Part shown: one piece after another, positions 1 to 5,208 of the stretch
Layout: the number at the start of each line of letters is the position of its first letter
How positions within the stretch are numbered: the first letter of the stretch is position 1
IMG/VR virus record: IMGVR_UViG_3300021168_000045
Coordinates: 1-48,165 of that record
Strand: one strand, 5' to 3'
Length of the DNA stretch: 48,165 bases
Origin: a virus
Made by a program: the position numbers and the translations under genes
The notes under the pieces: generated by a model
Database searches by the model: none
What the model saw: only the letters and a program-made list of their open reading frames with translations
What the model was told of the DNA's origin: nothing

Positions 1-67
1 TATATAAAAAAAAAAAAAAAAAAAAAATTAAATAAAACCTTCAGAATTGTTAACTTAGGCAGAAATA

Positions 68-93
68 GTTAGTTTAGTCAGATTAAAACTAAC
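68..93 (+). repeat. 8-bp inverted repeat (hairpin)
   Basis: GTTAGTTT (68-75) and AAACTAAC (86-93) are exact reverse complements around a 10-base loop. The TTAGTT core recurs in the divergent region near 46824-46903, so this may be a protein-binding motif and not an RNA hairpin. Confidence 0.5.
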
Positions 94-237
94 AATCCAG
101 CACCCACACCCCCCGTCAAGGATTGGTAGCAAAGATGTAGGGGGCGCATGTGTATGATTCGAGAGGGGATACAAGACATCGCATCCCCCGTATGGAACAC
201 CCGCTCGATGTTGTTCATTCTAAAGACCTTTCAGTGC

Positions 238-266
238 TTGACAACGGTCCCAGAGGGACCGATAAT
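238..266 (+). promoter_or_regulatory. promoter P1 with palindromic spacer
   Basis: TTGACA (238-243), 17 bases, then GATAAT (261-266), a near-consensus sigma70-type promoter. The spacer is almost entirely the palindrome CGGTCCC-AGA-GGGACCG (245-261), with a 7-bp arm and a 3-base centre. Expected transcription start is near 273, leaving about 40 nt before the ATG at 315. Because the palindrome lies upstream of the start it would act as DNA, most simply as an operator; that is inference. Compare 2262-2290 and 6499-6527. Confidence 0.8.
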
Positions 267-314
267 CACTAAGTCAGCACAGTCGCTACGTGACAATTGA
301 GAGAGGTTTTTACA

Positions 315-1016
315 ATGGACAAGGAACAACTTGAGGAGTTTATTAGAAAGCAGTGTAAAGGTAATAATATTAAACAAGTTCAAGATGCTTTGGTCAAGGC
401 GCAATTGATGATATTGGAATTAAAAGAACTTTCTGATGGAAGTTTTACAGCGAAGGTTAAGATTAAGACTTTTGTACTTTACGAAGCGAATCTTAAAAAG
501 AGATTAGTTGAACTTGATAGACGCTCAGTGCGTGCAGATTTAGCACGTGAACGGTATTATGTTCGTAGAAATATGAGTGAGAATAACACTCACGGTCGAG
601 CACGGAATGATCCGAATAACGGTATAATCTACCACGACAATGCATCACAGAAGGTTGTGGATTATATTCGTTCAGGTGGGAACTTAAAAGATTACATTCC
701 GCTTGAAACTGAAGAAGTTGGAGAGCTAGACTATTCAAAATTGCTCTCTCGATCACCAAGCGAAGTGCAACAAGAAACTAAAGTAGATATTGATAAATCT
801 AACCAAACTGAAGAATCGAGTGATATATTCGATTCAATCATGGATAAAACTGTCAAACAGATTGAGTTGGATAAGCCAACGTTTCCGAAGTTTGTACTTG
901 ATTTTACACCGGAAGTAATAACTAAACCAATTGAAGAATCAAAACCAAAACTTGACCTAACAGTCGAGAACATTCAAAAAGCATTGAGAGATGCGGGGTT
1001 GTTTAAAAATAAATAA
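315..1016 (+). CDS. hypothetical early protein, 233 aa
   Basis: I do not recognise this family. The ATG at 315 is preferred over an upstream TTG at 297 because GAGAGG (301-306) sits 8 bases before it and the promoter at 238-266 lies just upstream. The protein is hydrophilic and charged. Residues 1-85 look helical with many Lys, Glu and Arg, the middle holds an Asn/Gly-rich turn, residues 135-180 are acidic and probably disordered, and the last 20 residues look like an amphipathic helix. There is no signal peptide, membrane segment or cysteine cluster. As the first gene after a strong promoter it is probably expressed early and could act on host machinery, but nothing in the sequence shows how. 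Confidence 0.8.
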   Translation: MDKEQLEEFIRKQCKGNNIKQVQDALVKAQLMILELKELSDGSFTAKVKIKTFVLYEANLKKRLVELDRRSVRADLARERYYVRRNMSENNTHGRARNDPNNGIIYHDNASQKVVDYIRSGGNLKDYIPLETEEVGELDYSKLLSRSPSEVQQETKVDIDKSNQTEESSDIFDSIMDKTVKQIELDKPTFPKFVLDFTPEVITKPIEESKPKLDLTVENIQKALRDAGLFKNK

Positions 1017-1027
1017 CGGAGGTGATT

Positions 1028-1120
1028 ATGATAACAGGATGGGGAAAGCCCATCCACTTAACGCGCCTATGGCTAGTCCAAAGTCTAGCAGGAAGAAAGC
1101 GGATGGAGATTGGATATTAA
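1028..1120 (+). CDS. possible 30-aa peptide on a hairpin leader
   Basis: An ATG at 1028 follows GGAGGTGAT (1018-1026), a full complement of the 16S rRNA tail, and opens a 30-codon frame ending at TAA 1118. The first codons lie in a perfect 7-bp hairpin (GGATGGG 1037-1043, CCCATCC 1049-1055). The peptide is basic with Trp and Arg and matches nothing I know. The strong ribosome site argues for translation; the hairpin suggests a regulatory leader instead. Either is possible. Confidence 0.35.
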   Translation: MITGWGKPIHLTRLWLVQSLAGRKRMEIGY

Positions 1121-1121
1121 A

Positions 1122-1229
1122 ATGTTTCACACATTCATTCTGTTCATGTTCTTTGTTTACGGTCCAGTAGTTCATGTTTCAACTCAACCACATAACGACC
1201 ATCGTGGAGCGATTACATGGCATCGGTAA
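1122..1229 (+). CDS. possible 35-aa hydrophobic peptide
   Basis: An ATG at 1122, one base after the previous stop, opens a 35-codon frame that overlaps the next gene by 13 bases. The N-terminus (Met-Phe-His-Thr-Phe-Ile-Leu-Phe-Met-Phe-Phe-Val-Tyr) is strongly hydrophobic, so a membrane peptide is possible. There is no good ribosome-binding site, so expression would need coupling to the preceding frame. Weak call. Confidence 0.3.
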   Translation: MFHTFILFMFFVYGPVVHVSTQPHNDHRGAITWHR

Positions 1230-1441
1230 AGTGGGTCAACCATAATCACGTTGTTACGGGGAAGATTGGCGAAGGGGAGTGGATTCCAGATACGAGATTA
1301 AAATTCATTCCCGGTCGTTTTTCGAGTCCCAATTGTAAACACAAACATCATGTACAGTGTAGTGGAAGATTTCGCATAACGCATGTTGGATTCTTCCAGT
1401 GTACGTGTTCGTGTCATCGGGAGTTCAAAGATGAGAGCTAA
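1217..1441 (+). CDS. small Cys/His-rich protein, 74 aa
   Basis: The C-terminal half carries a metal-ligand pattern: Cys-Lys-His-Lys-His-His, then Cys-Ser-Gly, then Cys-Thr-Cys-Ser-Cys-His. This suggests a compact zinc site from about residue 39 to 68. No family is recognised. Its end overlaps the next gene by 11 bases, which suggests translational coupling. It is one of about ten small cysteine-rich proteins in the rightward arm. Confidence 0.65.
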   Translation: MASVKWVNHNHVVTGKIGEGEWIPDTRLKFIPGRFSSPNCKHKHHVQCSGRFRITHVGFFQCTCSCHREFKDES

Positions 1442-1733
1442 CTGTATTTCATGTGGACAGTTTTACAATCGAGACGAATCGAATGCAATTGATACTTCGC
1501 TCTATTGTACAGTCGATTGTGAAAAATTCGATATCAACCGTCTTGAAGAGGGATTCAAAATAATTGAATCCGCACAACTCAATCAGTATCCAAGTCCAAC
1601 ACTTCAACAACTACAAACTATCGCAACGGTTAGAGCGCAGGTTGTTCCTTCGGGAATTAAAACAACCATGACTACACCGTCAATCGAACGAGTGTTCAAA
1701 CCAATTGGGGATGATAATCAGTTTGAAGAGTAG
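1431..1733 (+). CDS. small zinc-finger-like protein, 100 aa
   Basis: The start is set at ATG 1431 because GGGAG (1419-1423) lies 7 bases upstream; a longer reading from 1383 would lie mostly inside the previous gene. The N-terminus has Cys-Ile-Ser-Cys at about residues 5-8 and Cys-Thr-Val-Asp-Cys around 27-31, which together could bind one zinc as a treble-clef-like finger. The remainder is polar and probably disordered, with Pro/Thr-rich stretches. It ends in TAG, so amber works as a stop here. Confidence 0.7.
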   Translation: MRANCISCGQFYNRDESNAIDTSLYCTVDCEKFDINRLEEGFKIIESAQLNQYPSPTLQQLQTIATVRAQVVPSGIKTTMTTPSIERVFKPIGDDNQFEE

Positions 1734-1793
1734 CGCGAGCGTAGCGAGCTATTGCACCTTAAAGTCTTGCAGTATCAATATTAACTTGTACCG

Positions 1794-1812
1794 CAGGTGC
1801 AGTAGGCACCTG
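1794..1812 (+). repeat. hairpin upstream of GTG-start gene
   Basis: CAGGTGC (1794-1800) and GCACCTG (1806-1812) form a perfect 7-bp stem with a 5-base loop. It ends 18 bases before the AGGAG site of the next gene, so it would lie in that gene's leader. No T tract follows, so it is not a classical terminator. Confidence 0.6.
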
Positions 1813-1841
1813 AAAGTAACACGCATTTACAGGAGTGACTT

Positions 1842-2042
1842 GTGTTGGTTAAAGTTTATAAGTGTGATCAATGTGGAGTTGAGGAGAAAGAGCCGAATGG
1901 GTGGTTTGTGGTGAGTAAAATCAGCTCCGAAAATAAGTTTGTAATCGAACCTTGGTTCGAGGATGAAATCTATTATCATCACGAACTTTGTGGTCTTCCA
2001 TGTGTTTTTAAGAAGATTAGCGAATTAAACACAGCGATTTAG
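1842..2042 (+). CDS. small CxxC protein, 66 aa
   Basis: It starts with GTG at 1842, set by AGGAG (1831-1835) six bases upstream. The pattern is Cys-Asp-Gln-Cys at residues 8-11, then a β-rich middle (Trp-Phe-Val-Val, Phe-Val-Ile-Glu-Pro-Trp), then His-His-Glu-Leu-Cys and Cys-Val-Phe. Four cysteines plus two histidines suggest a zinc-ribbon fold, as in many short phage proteins of unknown role. The gene is followed at once by the structured non-coding stretch 2047-2239. Confidence 0.75.
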   Translation: MLVKVYKCDQCGVEEKEPNGWFVVSKISSENKFVIEPWFEDEIYYHHELCGLPCVFKKISELNTAI

Positions 2043-2046
2043 GCTG

Positions 2047-2192
2047 TGTCAGTTACGCGAGTAGTTTACATGTGTGCAACGTAATCGATAATCGGGCAGT
2101 AGAATTAATGCACTCAGAGACAAGCGAGTACAAGGGCATGTACGTAATAAGCGAGTCGTTGAAGCCTAGTTATCAGCTTTGCGTAACTGACA
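2047..2192 (+). ncRNA. candidate structured RNA closed by a 12-bp helix
   Basis: TGTCAGTTACGC (2047-2058) and GCGTAACTGACA (2181-2192) are exact reverse complements and would close a 122-nt interior. Inside are GTAC pairs flanking AAGGGCAT and two AAGCGAGT copies. No open frame here looks coding. A 13-base part of the right arm, GTAACTGACAGAA (2183-2195), recurs at 2926-2938 just before the next terminator. It could be a free small RNA or a long 3' end structure; no promoter of its own is visible. Confidence 0.45.
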
Positions 2193-2239
2193 GAACTTAA
2201 ATAGCTAGCTAGCGATTTAGTTCTAGTGGCTTCGCCACT
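2193..2239 (+). repeat. two consecutive hairpins
   Basis: GAACTTAAAT (2193-2202) pairs with ATTTAGTTC (2215-2223) with one bulged base. Next to it AGTGGC (2225-2230) pairs with GCCACT (2234-2239) over a TTC loop. The second stem is followed by GAAAAAA, not by T, so neither is a standard rightward terminator. They lie between the structured element and promoter P2. Confidence 0.6.
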
Positions 2240-2261
2240 GAAAAAATGTACGAAAGTAACC

Positions 2262-2290
2262 TTGACAACTTTCGTTCGAAAGGTTACTCT
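2262..2290 (+). promoter_or_regulatory. promoter P2 with palindromic spacer
   Basis: A perfect TTGACA (2262-2267), a 17-base spacer and TACTCT (2285-2290). The spacer contains the inverted repeat CTTTCG-TT-CGAAAG (2269-2282), centred between the two boxes. Just upstream CGAAAGTAACC repeats part of the same motif. Expected start is near 2297, which makes an ATG at 2299 almost leaderless and favours the start at 2350 for the downstream gene. The -10 box is weak, so activation or repression by a spacer-binding protein is plausible. Confidence 0.7.
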
Positions 2291-2315
2291 CTTAATAGAT
2301 GTACGAACTTCAACC

Positions 2316-2330
2316 AAGGGCTACGCCCTT
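2316..2330 (+). promoter_or_regulatory. leader hairpin just before an SD
   Basis: AAGGGC (2316-2321) and GCCCTT (2325-2330) form a perfect 6-bp stem with a TAC loop, three bases before AGGAG (2333-2337). It lies in the predicted leader of the 2350 gene. Such a hairpin could stabilise the mRNA or keep the ribosome site open. Confidence 0.6.
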
Positions 2331-2349
2331 ACAGGAGCGCAACAATAAT

Positions 2350-2922
2350 ATGTCCACTTCAAGTGTTATCACTGATCTCGCAATCAAGCCGTATAACGAA
2401 GATTATCGCGTTTACGCAGTAATCGCCCAAGATGGTAAGATTGACGCGACCAAGACGAAGTTTACTACTGCTGGGAAGGATGGGAAGATTTGGGAAGGAT
2501 TGTCGAATGATCCCACGTACACGCAGGCAGTTGAAGTAACTGTTCGTGGGTATAAGGTTTCGTCCGAGGATGGTTTTGTTGAGCTTGTTCCCGACAAGGA
2601 TGAGCGAGTTAACATGATCAATCAAGCAATCGCAGCGAAGCTTAATCGTAAGCTCGGTGCGACTTTGAAGGAAGTTGATGATGCGGGTACAAATTTTGTA
2701 TTCGATCCCGCGACAGAAGCTTCTGATGGTATTTTTGATACACTTCCGCTTTTGCGTGAAGCAACCCAACGTCGTTCTTTGACGGAACAAGAAAAGCAAC
2801 TTCGTGCTTTGAAGGTTGCATTCCCGACAATGGACGAGTCCGTACTTCTTGCAACTTTGCAGGCTCTTATGAACTCGGGAGCTTTGCAGTCGCAGGTGGC
2901 GGAAGAGGTTGGGGCGGAGTAA
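2350..2922 (+). CDS. hypothetical early protein, solitary transcription unit, 190 aa
   Basis: No family is recognised. The start at 2350 follows AGGAG (2333-2337) at a long 12-base spacing; an ATG at 2299 is less likely because it falls at the predicted transcription start. Residues 10-80 look β-rich and suggest a small barrel or sandwich, with aromatic and Lys residues. Residues 140-190 are helical (a Leu-rich amphipathic run). The gene has its own promoter, leader hairpin and strong terminator, and its codons are richer in G and C than those of its neighbours. This is the arrangement expected of an abundant early protein, for example a DNA-binding protein, but the role is inference. Confidence 0.8.
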   Translation: MSTSSVITDLAIKPYNEDYRVYAVIAQDGKIDATKTKFTTAGKDGKIWEGLSNDPTYTQAVEVTVRGYKVSSEDGFVELVPDKDERVNMINQAIAAKLNRKLGATLKEVDDAGTNFVFDPATEASDGIFDTLPLLREATQRRSLTEQEKQLRALKVAFPTMDESVLLATLQALMNSGALQSQVAEEVGAE

Positions 2923-2935
2923 TTTGTAACTGACA

Positions 2936-2975
2936 GAAGCGGGTAGACCAACAAACTACCCGCTTCCTTTTCTTT
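2936..2975 (+). terminator. intrinsic terminator
   Basis: GAAGCGGGTAG (2936-2946) and CTACCCGCTTC (2956-2966) form an 11-bp GC-rich stem with a 9-base loop, followed by CTTTTCTTT. It lies 13 bases after the stop of the 190-aa gene and should end that transcript. The 13-base sequence before it repeats 2183-2195. Confidence 0.9.
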
Positions 2976-2983
2976 GTATATTG

Positions 2984-3063
2984 CTACCAACACTCAATAC
3001 GATTGGATAAGTCATATAAAACTAAGTATGACTATCGTAGCTAGTGGCGAGTGTTGGTAGGAG
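2984..3063 (+). promoter_or_regulatory. 77-nt long-hairpin leader touching the SD
   Basis: Three nested helices are exact. CTACCAACACTC (2984-2995) pairs with GAGTGTTGGTAG (3049-3060); TACGAT (2998-3003) pairs with ATCGTA (3034-3039); AGTCATA (3010-3016) pairs with TATGACT (3027-3033). That makes 25 base pairs in one irregular hairpin. The outer helix includes the first two bases of the AGGAG site (3059-3063) of the next gene. It could gate translation of the 3073-6357 cassette, or be a processed small RNA. A TATATT at 2977-2982 could be a -10 box, but no -35 is seen. Confidence 0.7.
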
Positions 3064-3072
3064 TATATTAAG

Positions 3073-3297
3073 ATGGCAAATTACGTAGAAGTTTATGTGT
3101 ATGATCCTAAATTGACAATGAGAGTTGATATTAGATGCACTGAAGTTATCGGTCCAAACACAAGTTGGTATAGTTGTGGTAACTGTGGAGCCAAGATTTA
3201 CCTAGGAATATCTACACAACAACTCTGTACTGGTTGTGGATTTGTGGTTTATGTAAAACACTACACTTCTAATGGACCAACTCAAACTGGTAGCTAG
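3073..3297 (+). CDS. zinc-ribbon protein, 74 aa
   Basis: Two CxxC knuckles (Cys-Gly-Asn-Cys about residues 36-39 and Cys-Thr-Gly-Cys about 54-57) with β-prone residues between them define a zinc ribbon. The N-terminal 30 residues form a likely β-hairpin. AGGAG (3059-3063) lies 9 bases before the ATG and partly inside the leader hairpin. It ends in TAG at 3295. The same frame then stays open for 45 codons and continues into the J-domain gene at 3433, so this may be the N-terminal part of a 310-codon frame with one internal amber codon. No enzymatic function is visible. Confidence 0.8.
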   Translation: MANYVEVYVYDPKLTMRVDIRCTEVIGPNTSWYSCGNCGAKIYLGISTQQLCTGCGFVVYVKHYTSNGPTQTGS

Positions 3298-3432
3298 TCA
3301 GCAAATATAACTGCTACTGGTGCAAATGCACAACGACAACAATTTTCACAGAAATTCTACAGTAATCCACAAGCTAATTCTTACAGCCAAGCAGTTTGGA
3401 ACGCCTATACCAACAAGAGTGGAGGTGATCGT

Positions 3433-4005
3433 TTGTACTTGCATTATGAACATGCAACAATCAACGGAAACTTGAACGTTACCGGAGTTCTCTTTTCCTC
3501 CGATCGTAACAAATACTACGCAACTTCTCGCGACTACGAAACCATCAAAACTTTCGTAGCCATGATCAAAACAACCATCCCTTCAACAAAACGTACATAC
3601 GATCCCACTACGAAGATTTGGATTATTCCAACAACGAGTTATGATGTATTAGCGAAGTTGTTTGAATCGAATGGTTCTAACTGTGTTGTTAAGCACGATA
3701 GTCTCGAAGATTGGTTAAAAGGCACGGAAGATTCTTCAACAAAGGAAATTCCCAAGAAACCCGAAGATTTCTTCTACAACACACAACAACCCACAACTAC
3801 AGCTTCAACGTGGACTCTCGATGATTTAGAAAAACAACTCGCAACGATGCTCCAGTTATCACTAGACGAGTTTAAACTTGCTGATCGTCGGGCAATAATG
3901 AAAAAAGCCTCCAAACTCCACCCCGACTTTAACAACGGTGACGGATCGAAGTTTTCGGAATTTACACAACGATACACAGAATATAAGAAATTAGTAGGAG
4001 CTTAA
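3433..4005 (+). CDS. protein with C-terminal J-domain-like HPD region, 190 aa
   Basis: The TTG at 3433 is chosen because GGAGGTGAT (3421-3429) is a full anti-16S match; the frame is also open upstream to the TAG at 3295. Residues 25-80 resemble a small α/β module seen in HARP-type proteins (Arg-x-Tyr-Asp-Pro, Trp-x-Ile-Pro, Tyr-Asp-x-Leu). Residues 128-190 look like the core of a J domain: a helix, then Lys-Leu-His-Pro-Asp with the HPD triad at 163-165, then a Lys/Phe-rich helix. J domains stimulate DnaK ATPase, so a link to host Hsp70 is the natural inference. A linker rich in Thr, Gln and Pro separates the parts. It is followed by a VWA protein and an FtsK-like motor. Confidence 0.75.
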   Translation: MYLHYEHATINGNLNVTGVLFSSDRNKYYATSRDYETIKTFVAMIKTTIPSTKRTYDPTTKIWIIPTTSYDVLAKLFESNGSNCVVKHDSLEDWLKGTEDSSTKEIPKKPEDFFYNTQQPTTTASTWTLDDLEKQLATMLQLSLDEFKLADRRAIMKKASKLHPDFNNGDGSKFSEFTQRYTEYKKLVGA

Positions 4006-4017
4006 GGAGTATTAAAA

Positions 4018-4791
4018 ATGGCCTTCACGCCAAAATCAAACCCAACATCTCTCGCTTCAATCTTGGCGAAAAATCGCCAGGAAAAACCGGATGCTCTCGC
4101 GCAAAGTGAATCCAAAATCGAAAAAGCACCCGTTGTCCTAAATCAAGACCCTGCTAAAGCGACTGAGCGGCTCAGAATTGTATTCGACGACTCAGGCTCA
4201 ATGCACGGACAGCAGATTGAAGACGCAAAAGCGGGTTGTATTGAGTTTATGCGTAATTGCATCCCGAATGAGACTGCGTGTGCTGTGCATCCGATGAGTG
4301 TTTATGATGATACTGGTTATTTTAATAAATCGATGGCACCAGCTATCATGACGGATTTAACTATCGATCTTCCAAGTTTGTCACAAGAAATAGCTAAAAT
4401 TACTGACACGGGTGGCACCCCGCTTTTTGCAACCTTGCGCGCTGCATTAACATGCCAGCCAAAACTAACTCGCGCAATAGTATTCTCCGACGGGAGTCCA
4501 AATGGAGATGATCTTCAATTGAAAGACCAAACTATAACTCAGGCACAGGAACAGAAGATTCCAGTGGATACAGTTTATATCACCCAGCACTATGTAAACA
4601 ACACCGACTACCCCGATCCCGCTTATCGTCTTTTGAAAGAAATCGCAGACAAAACTGGTGGTTACTGTCTTGTATTCGACAAGAACAAAGTTAACTTCAA
4701 AGATGCATTTAAGTGGCTTGCACCCAAACTTCGCTTGGCACTTTCAGACGGCAACGTCAGACAACAACTTCAGGATGGGAAACTAAAATGA
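4018..4791 (+). CDS. von Willebrand factor A domain protein, 257 aa
   Basis: A VWA domain with an intact metal-ion-dependent adhesion site. Asp-Asp-Ser-Gly-Ser (57-61) gives the DxSxS motif, Thr-Gly-Gly-Thr-Pro near 135 gives the conserved Thr, and Phe-Ser-Asp-Gly-Ser near 160 gives the second Asp. Residues 1-50 are a Lys/Ala/Gln-rich tail, probably disordered. The layout resembles cytoplasmic TerY-like VWA proteins more than secreted adhesins, as there is no signal peptide. AAGGAG precedes the ATG. The end overlaps the next gene (ATGA). Bacterial VWA proteins often work beside AAA+ ATPases as assembly or disassembly factors; here the partner could be the FtsK-like ATPase two genes on (inference). 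Confidence 0.9.
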   Translation: MAFTPKSNPTSLASILAKNRQEKPDALAQSESKIEKAPVVLNQDPAKATERLRIVFDDSGSMHGQQIEDAKAGCIEFMRNCIPNETACAVHPMSVYDDTGYFNKSMAPAIMTDLTIDLPSLSQEIAKITDTGGTPLFATLRAALTCQPKLTRAIVFSDGSPNGDDLQLKDQTITQAQEQKIPVDTVYITQHYVNNTDYPDPAYRLLKEIADKTGGYCLVFDKNKVNFKDAFKWLAPKLRLALSDGNVRQQLQDGKLK

Positions 4792-5207
4792 CCACTCCCA
4801 ACTTCAATGATTTCAAAAATCAACCCTTTGACTTTCAGAATAACCAATTCAACTTAACACAGGAAGAAATTACTAAACTACATAAAACCTATGTAGATAA
4901 AGTAATGTACTATCGCGAAATAAAAAAGAAACAATTCGCTGATGCTCAAGACAAACACGCTTGGGCTTTTTCAGCAGTAGTCAATGCAATCGTAAATCTC
5001 TGGACAGTTGGTGCGGATTATATTGATCCGGAAGCTAATAAATATGAACGTCCAGATGTTTCAATTTTGGCATGGGTACTACTATCAAACTCTACAAACA
5101 TGCTTCTTAATTTCGCGATAGATGCTTCTATTTTTGGCCTTTTCGCCAAGAAAGAAATCGAAAAGCAAAAAGAAGTTGAGGAATTGAATAAGATGGTACA
5201 GGAGTAA
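4788..5207 (+). CDS. hypothetical protein with two hydrophobic segments, 139 aa
   Basis: The start is the ATG at 4788 in an ATGA overlap with the VWA gene; a longer frame from 4713 lies inside that gene. Residues 1-60 are polar and helical. Hydrophobic stretches near 62-83 (rich in Ala, Val, Trp) and near 93-120 (Leu, Val, Ile, Phe) could be membrane-associated helices or a buried helical hairpin. A Lys/Glu-rich helix ends the protein. It lies tightly between VWA and FtsK-like genes. FtsK itself has membrane helices while the neighbour here lacks them, so this could supply a membrane anchor; speculative. Confidence 0.75.
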   Translation: MTTPNFNDFKNQPFDFQNNQFNLTQEEITKLHKTYVDKVMYYREIKKKQFADAQDKHAWAFSAVVNAIVNLWTVGADYIDPEANKYERPDVSILAWVLLSNSTNMLLNFAIDASIFGLFAKKEIEKQKEVEELNKMVQE

Positions 5208-5208
5208 C

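Larger units (their letters stand above)
1..314. other. non-coding left end
   Basis: No convincing gene precedes the ATG at 315. The stretch opens with TATAT and a 22-base A run (6-27), holds an 8-bp hairpin (68-93), a GTTAACT box at 49-55 like the pair at 46852-46868, C- and G-rich tracts around 100-190, and the promoter at 238-266. If the molecule is circular it joins the non-coding tail 47985-48165 to make a control region of about 500 bases. Confidence 0.7.

Noticed and set aside
1730-1755. GCGAGC-type repeat near 1731-1750
   Set aside because: Short direct repeat of a common kind, not a hairpin or array.
1705-1914. 69-aa rightward frame across the 1733-1842 gap
   Set aside because: It overlaps two better genes and lacks a ribosome site, and its sequence is rich in Ser, Cys and Arg with no pattern.
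2225-2246. Hairpin 2225-2239 as a terminator
   Set aside because: It is followed by A residues, not T, on the transcribed strand.
2299-2349. Extended start (ATG 2299) for the 190-aa gene
   Set aside because: It would begin at the predicted transcription start and includes the leader hairpin; ATG 2350 has AGGAG upstream.
3073-4005. Global amber reassignment
   Set aside because: TAG ends several other clear genes, so the in-frame amber here is a local matter.
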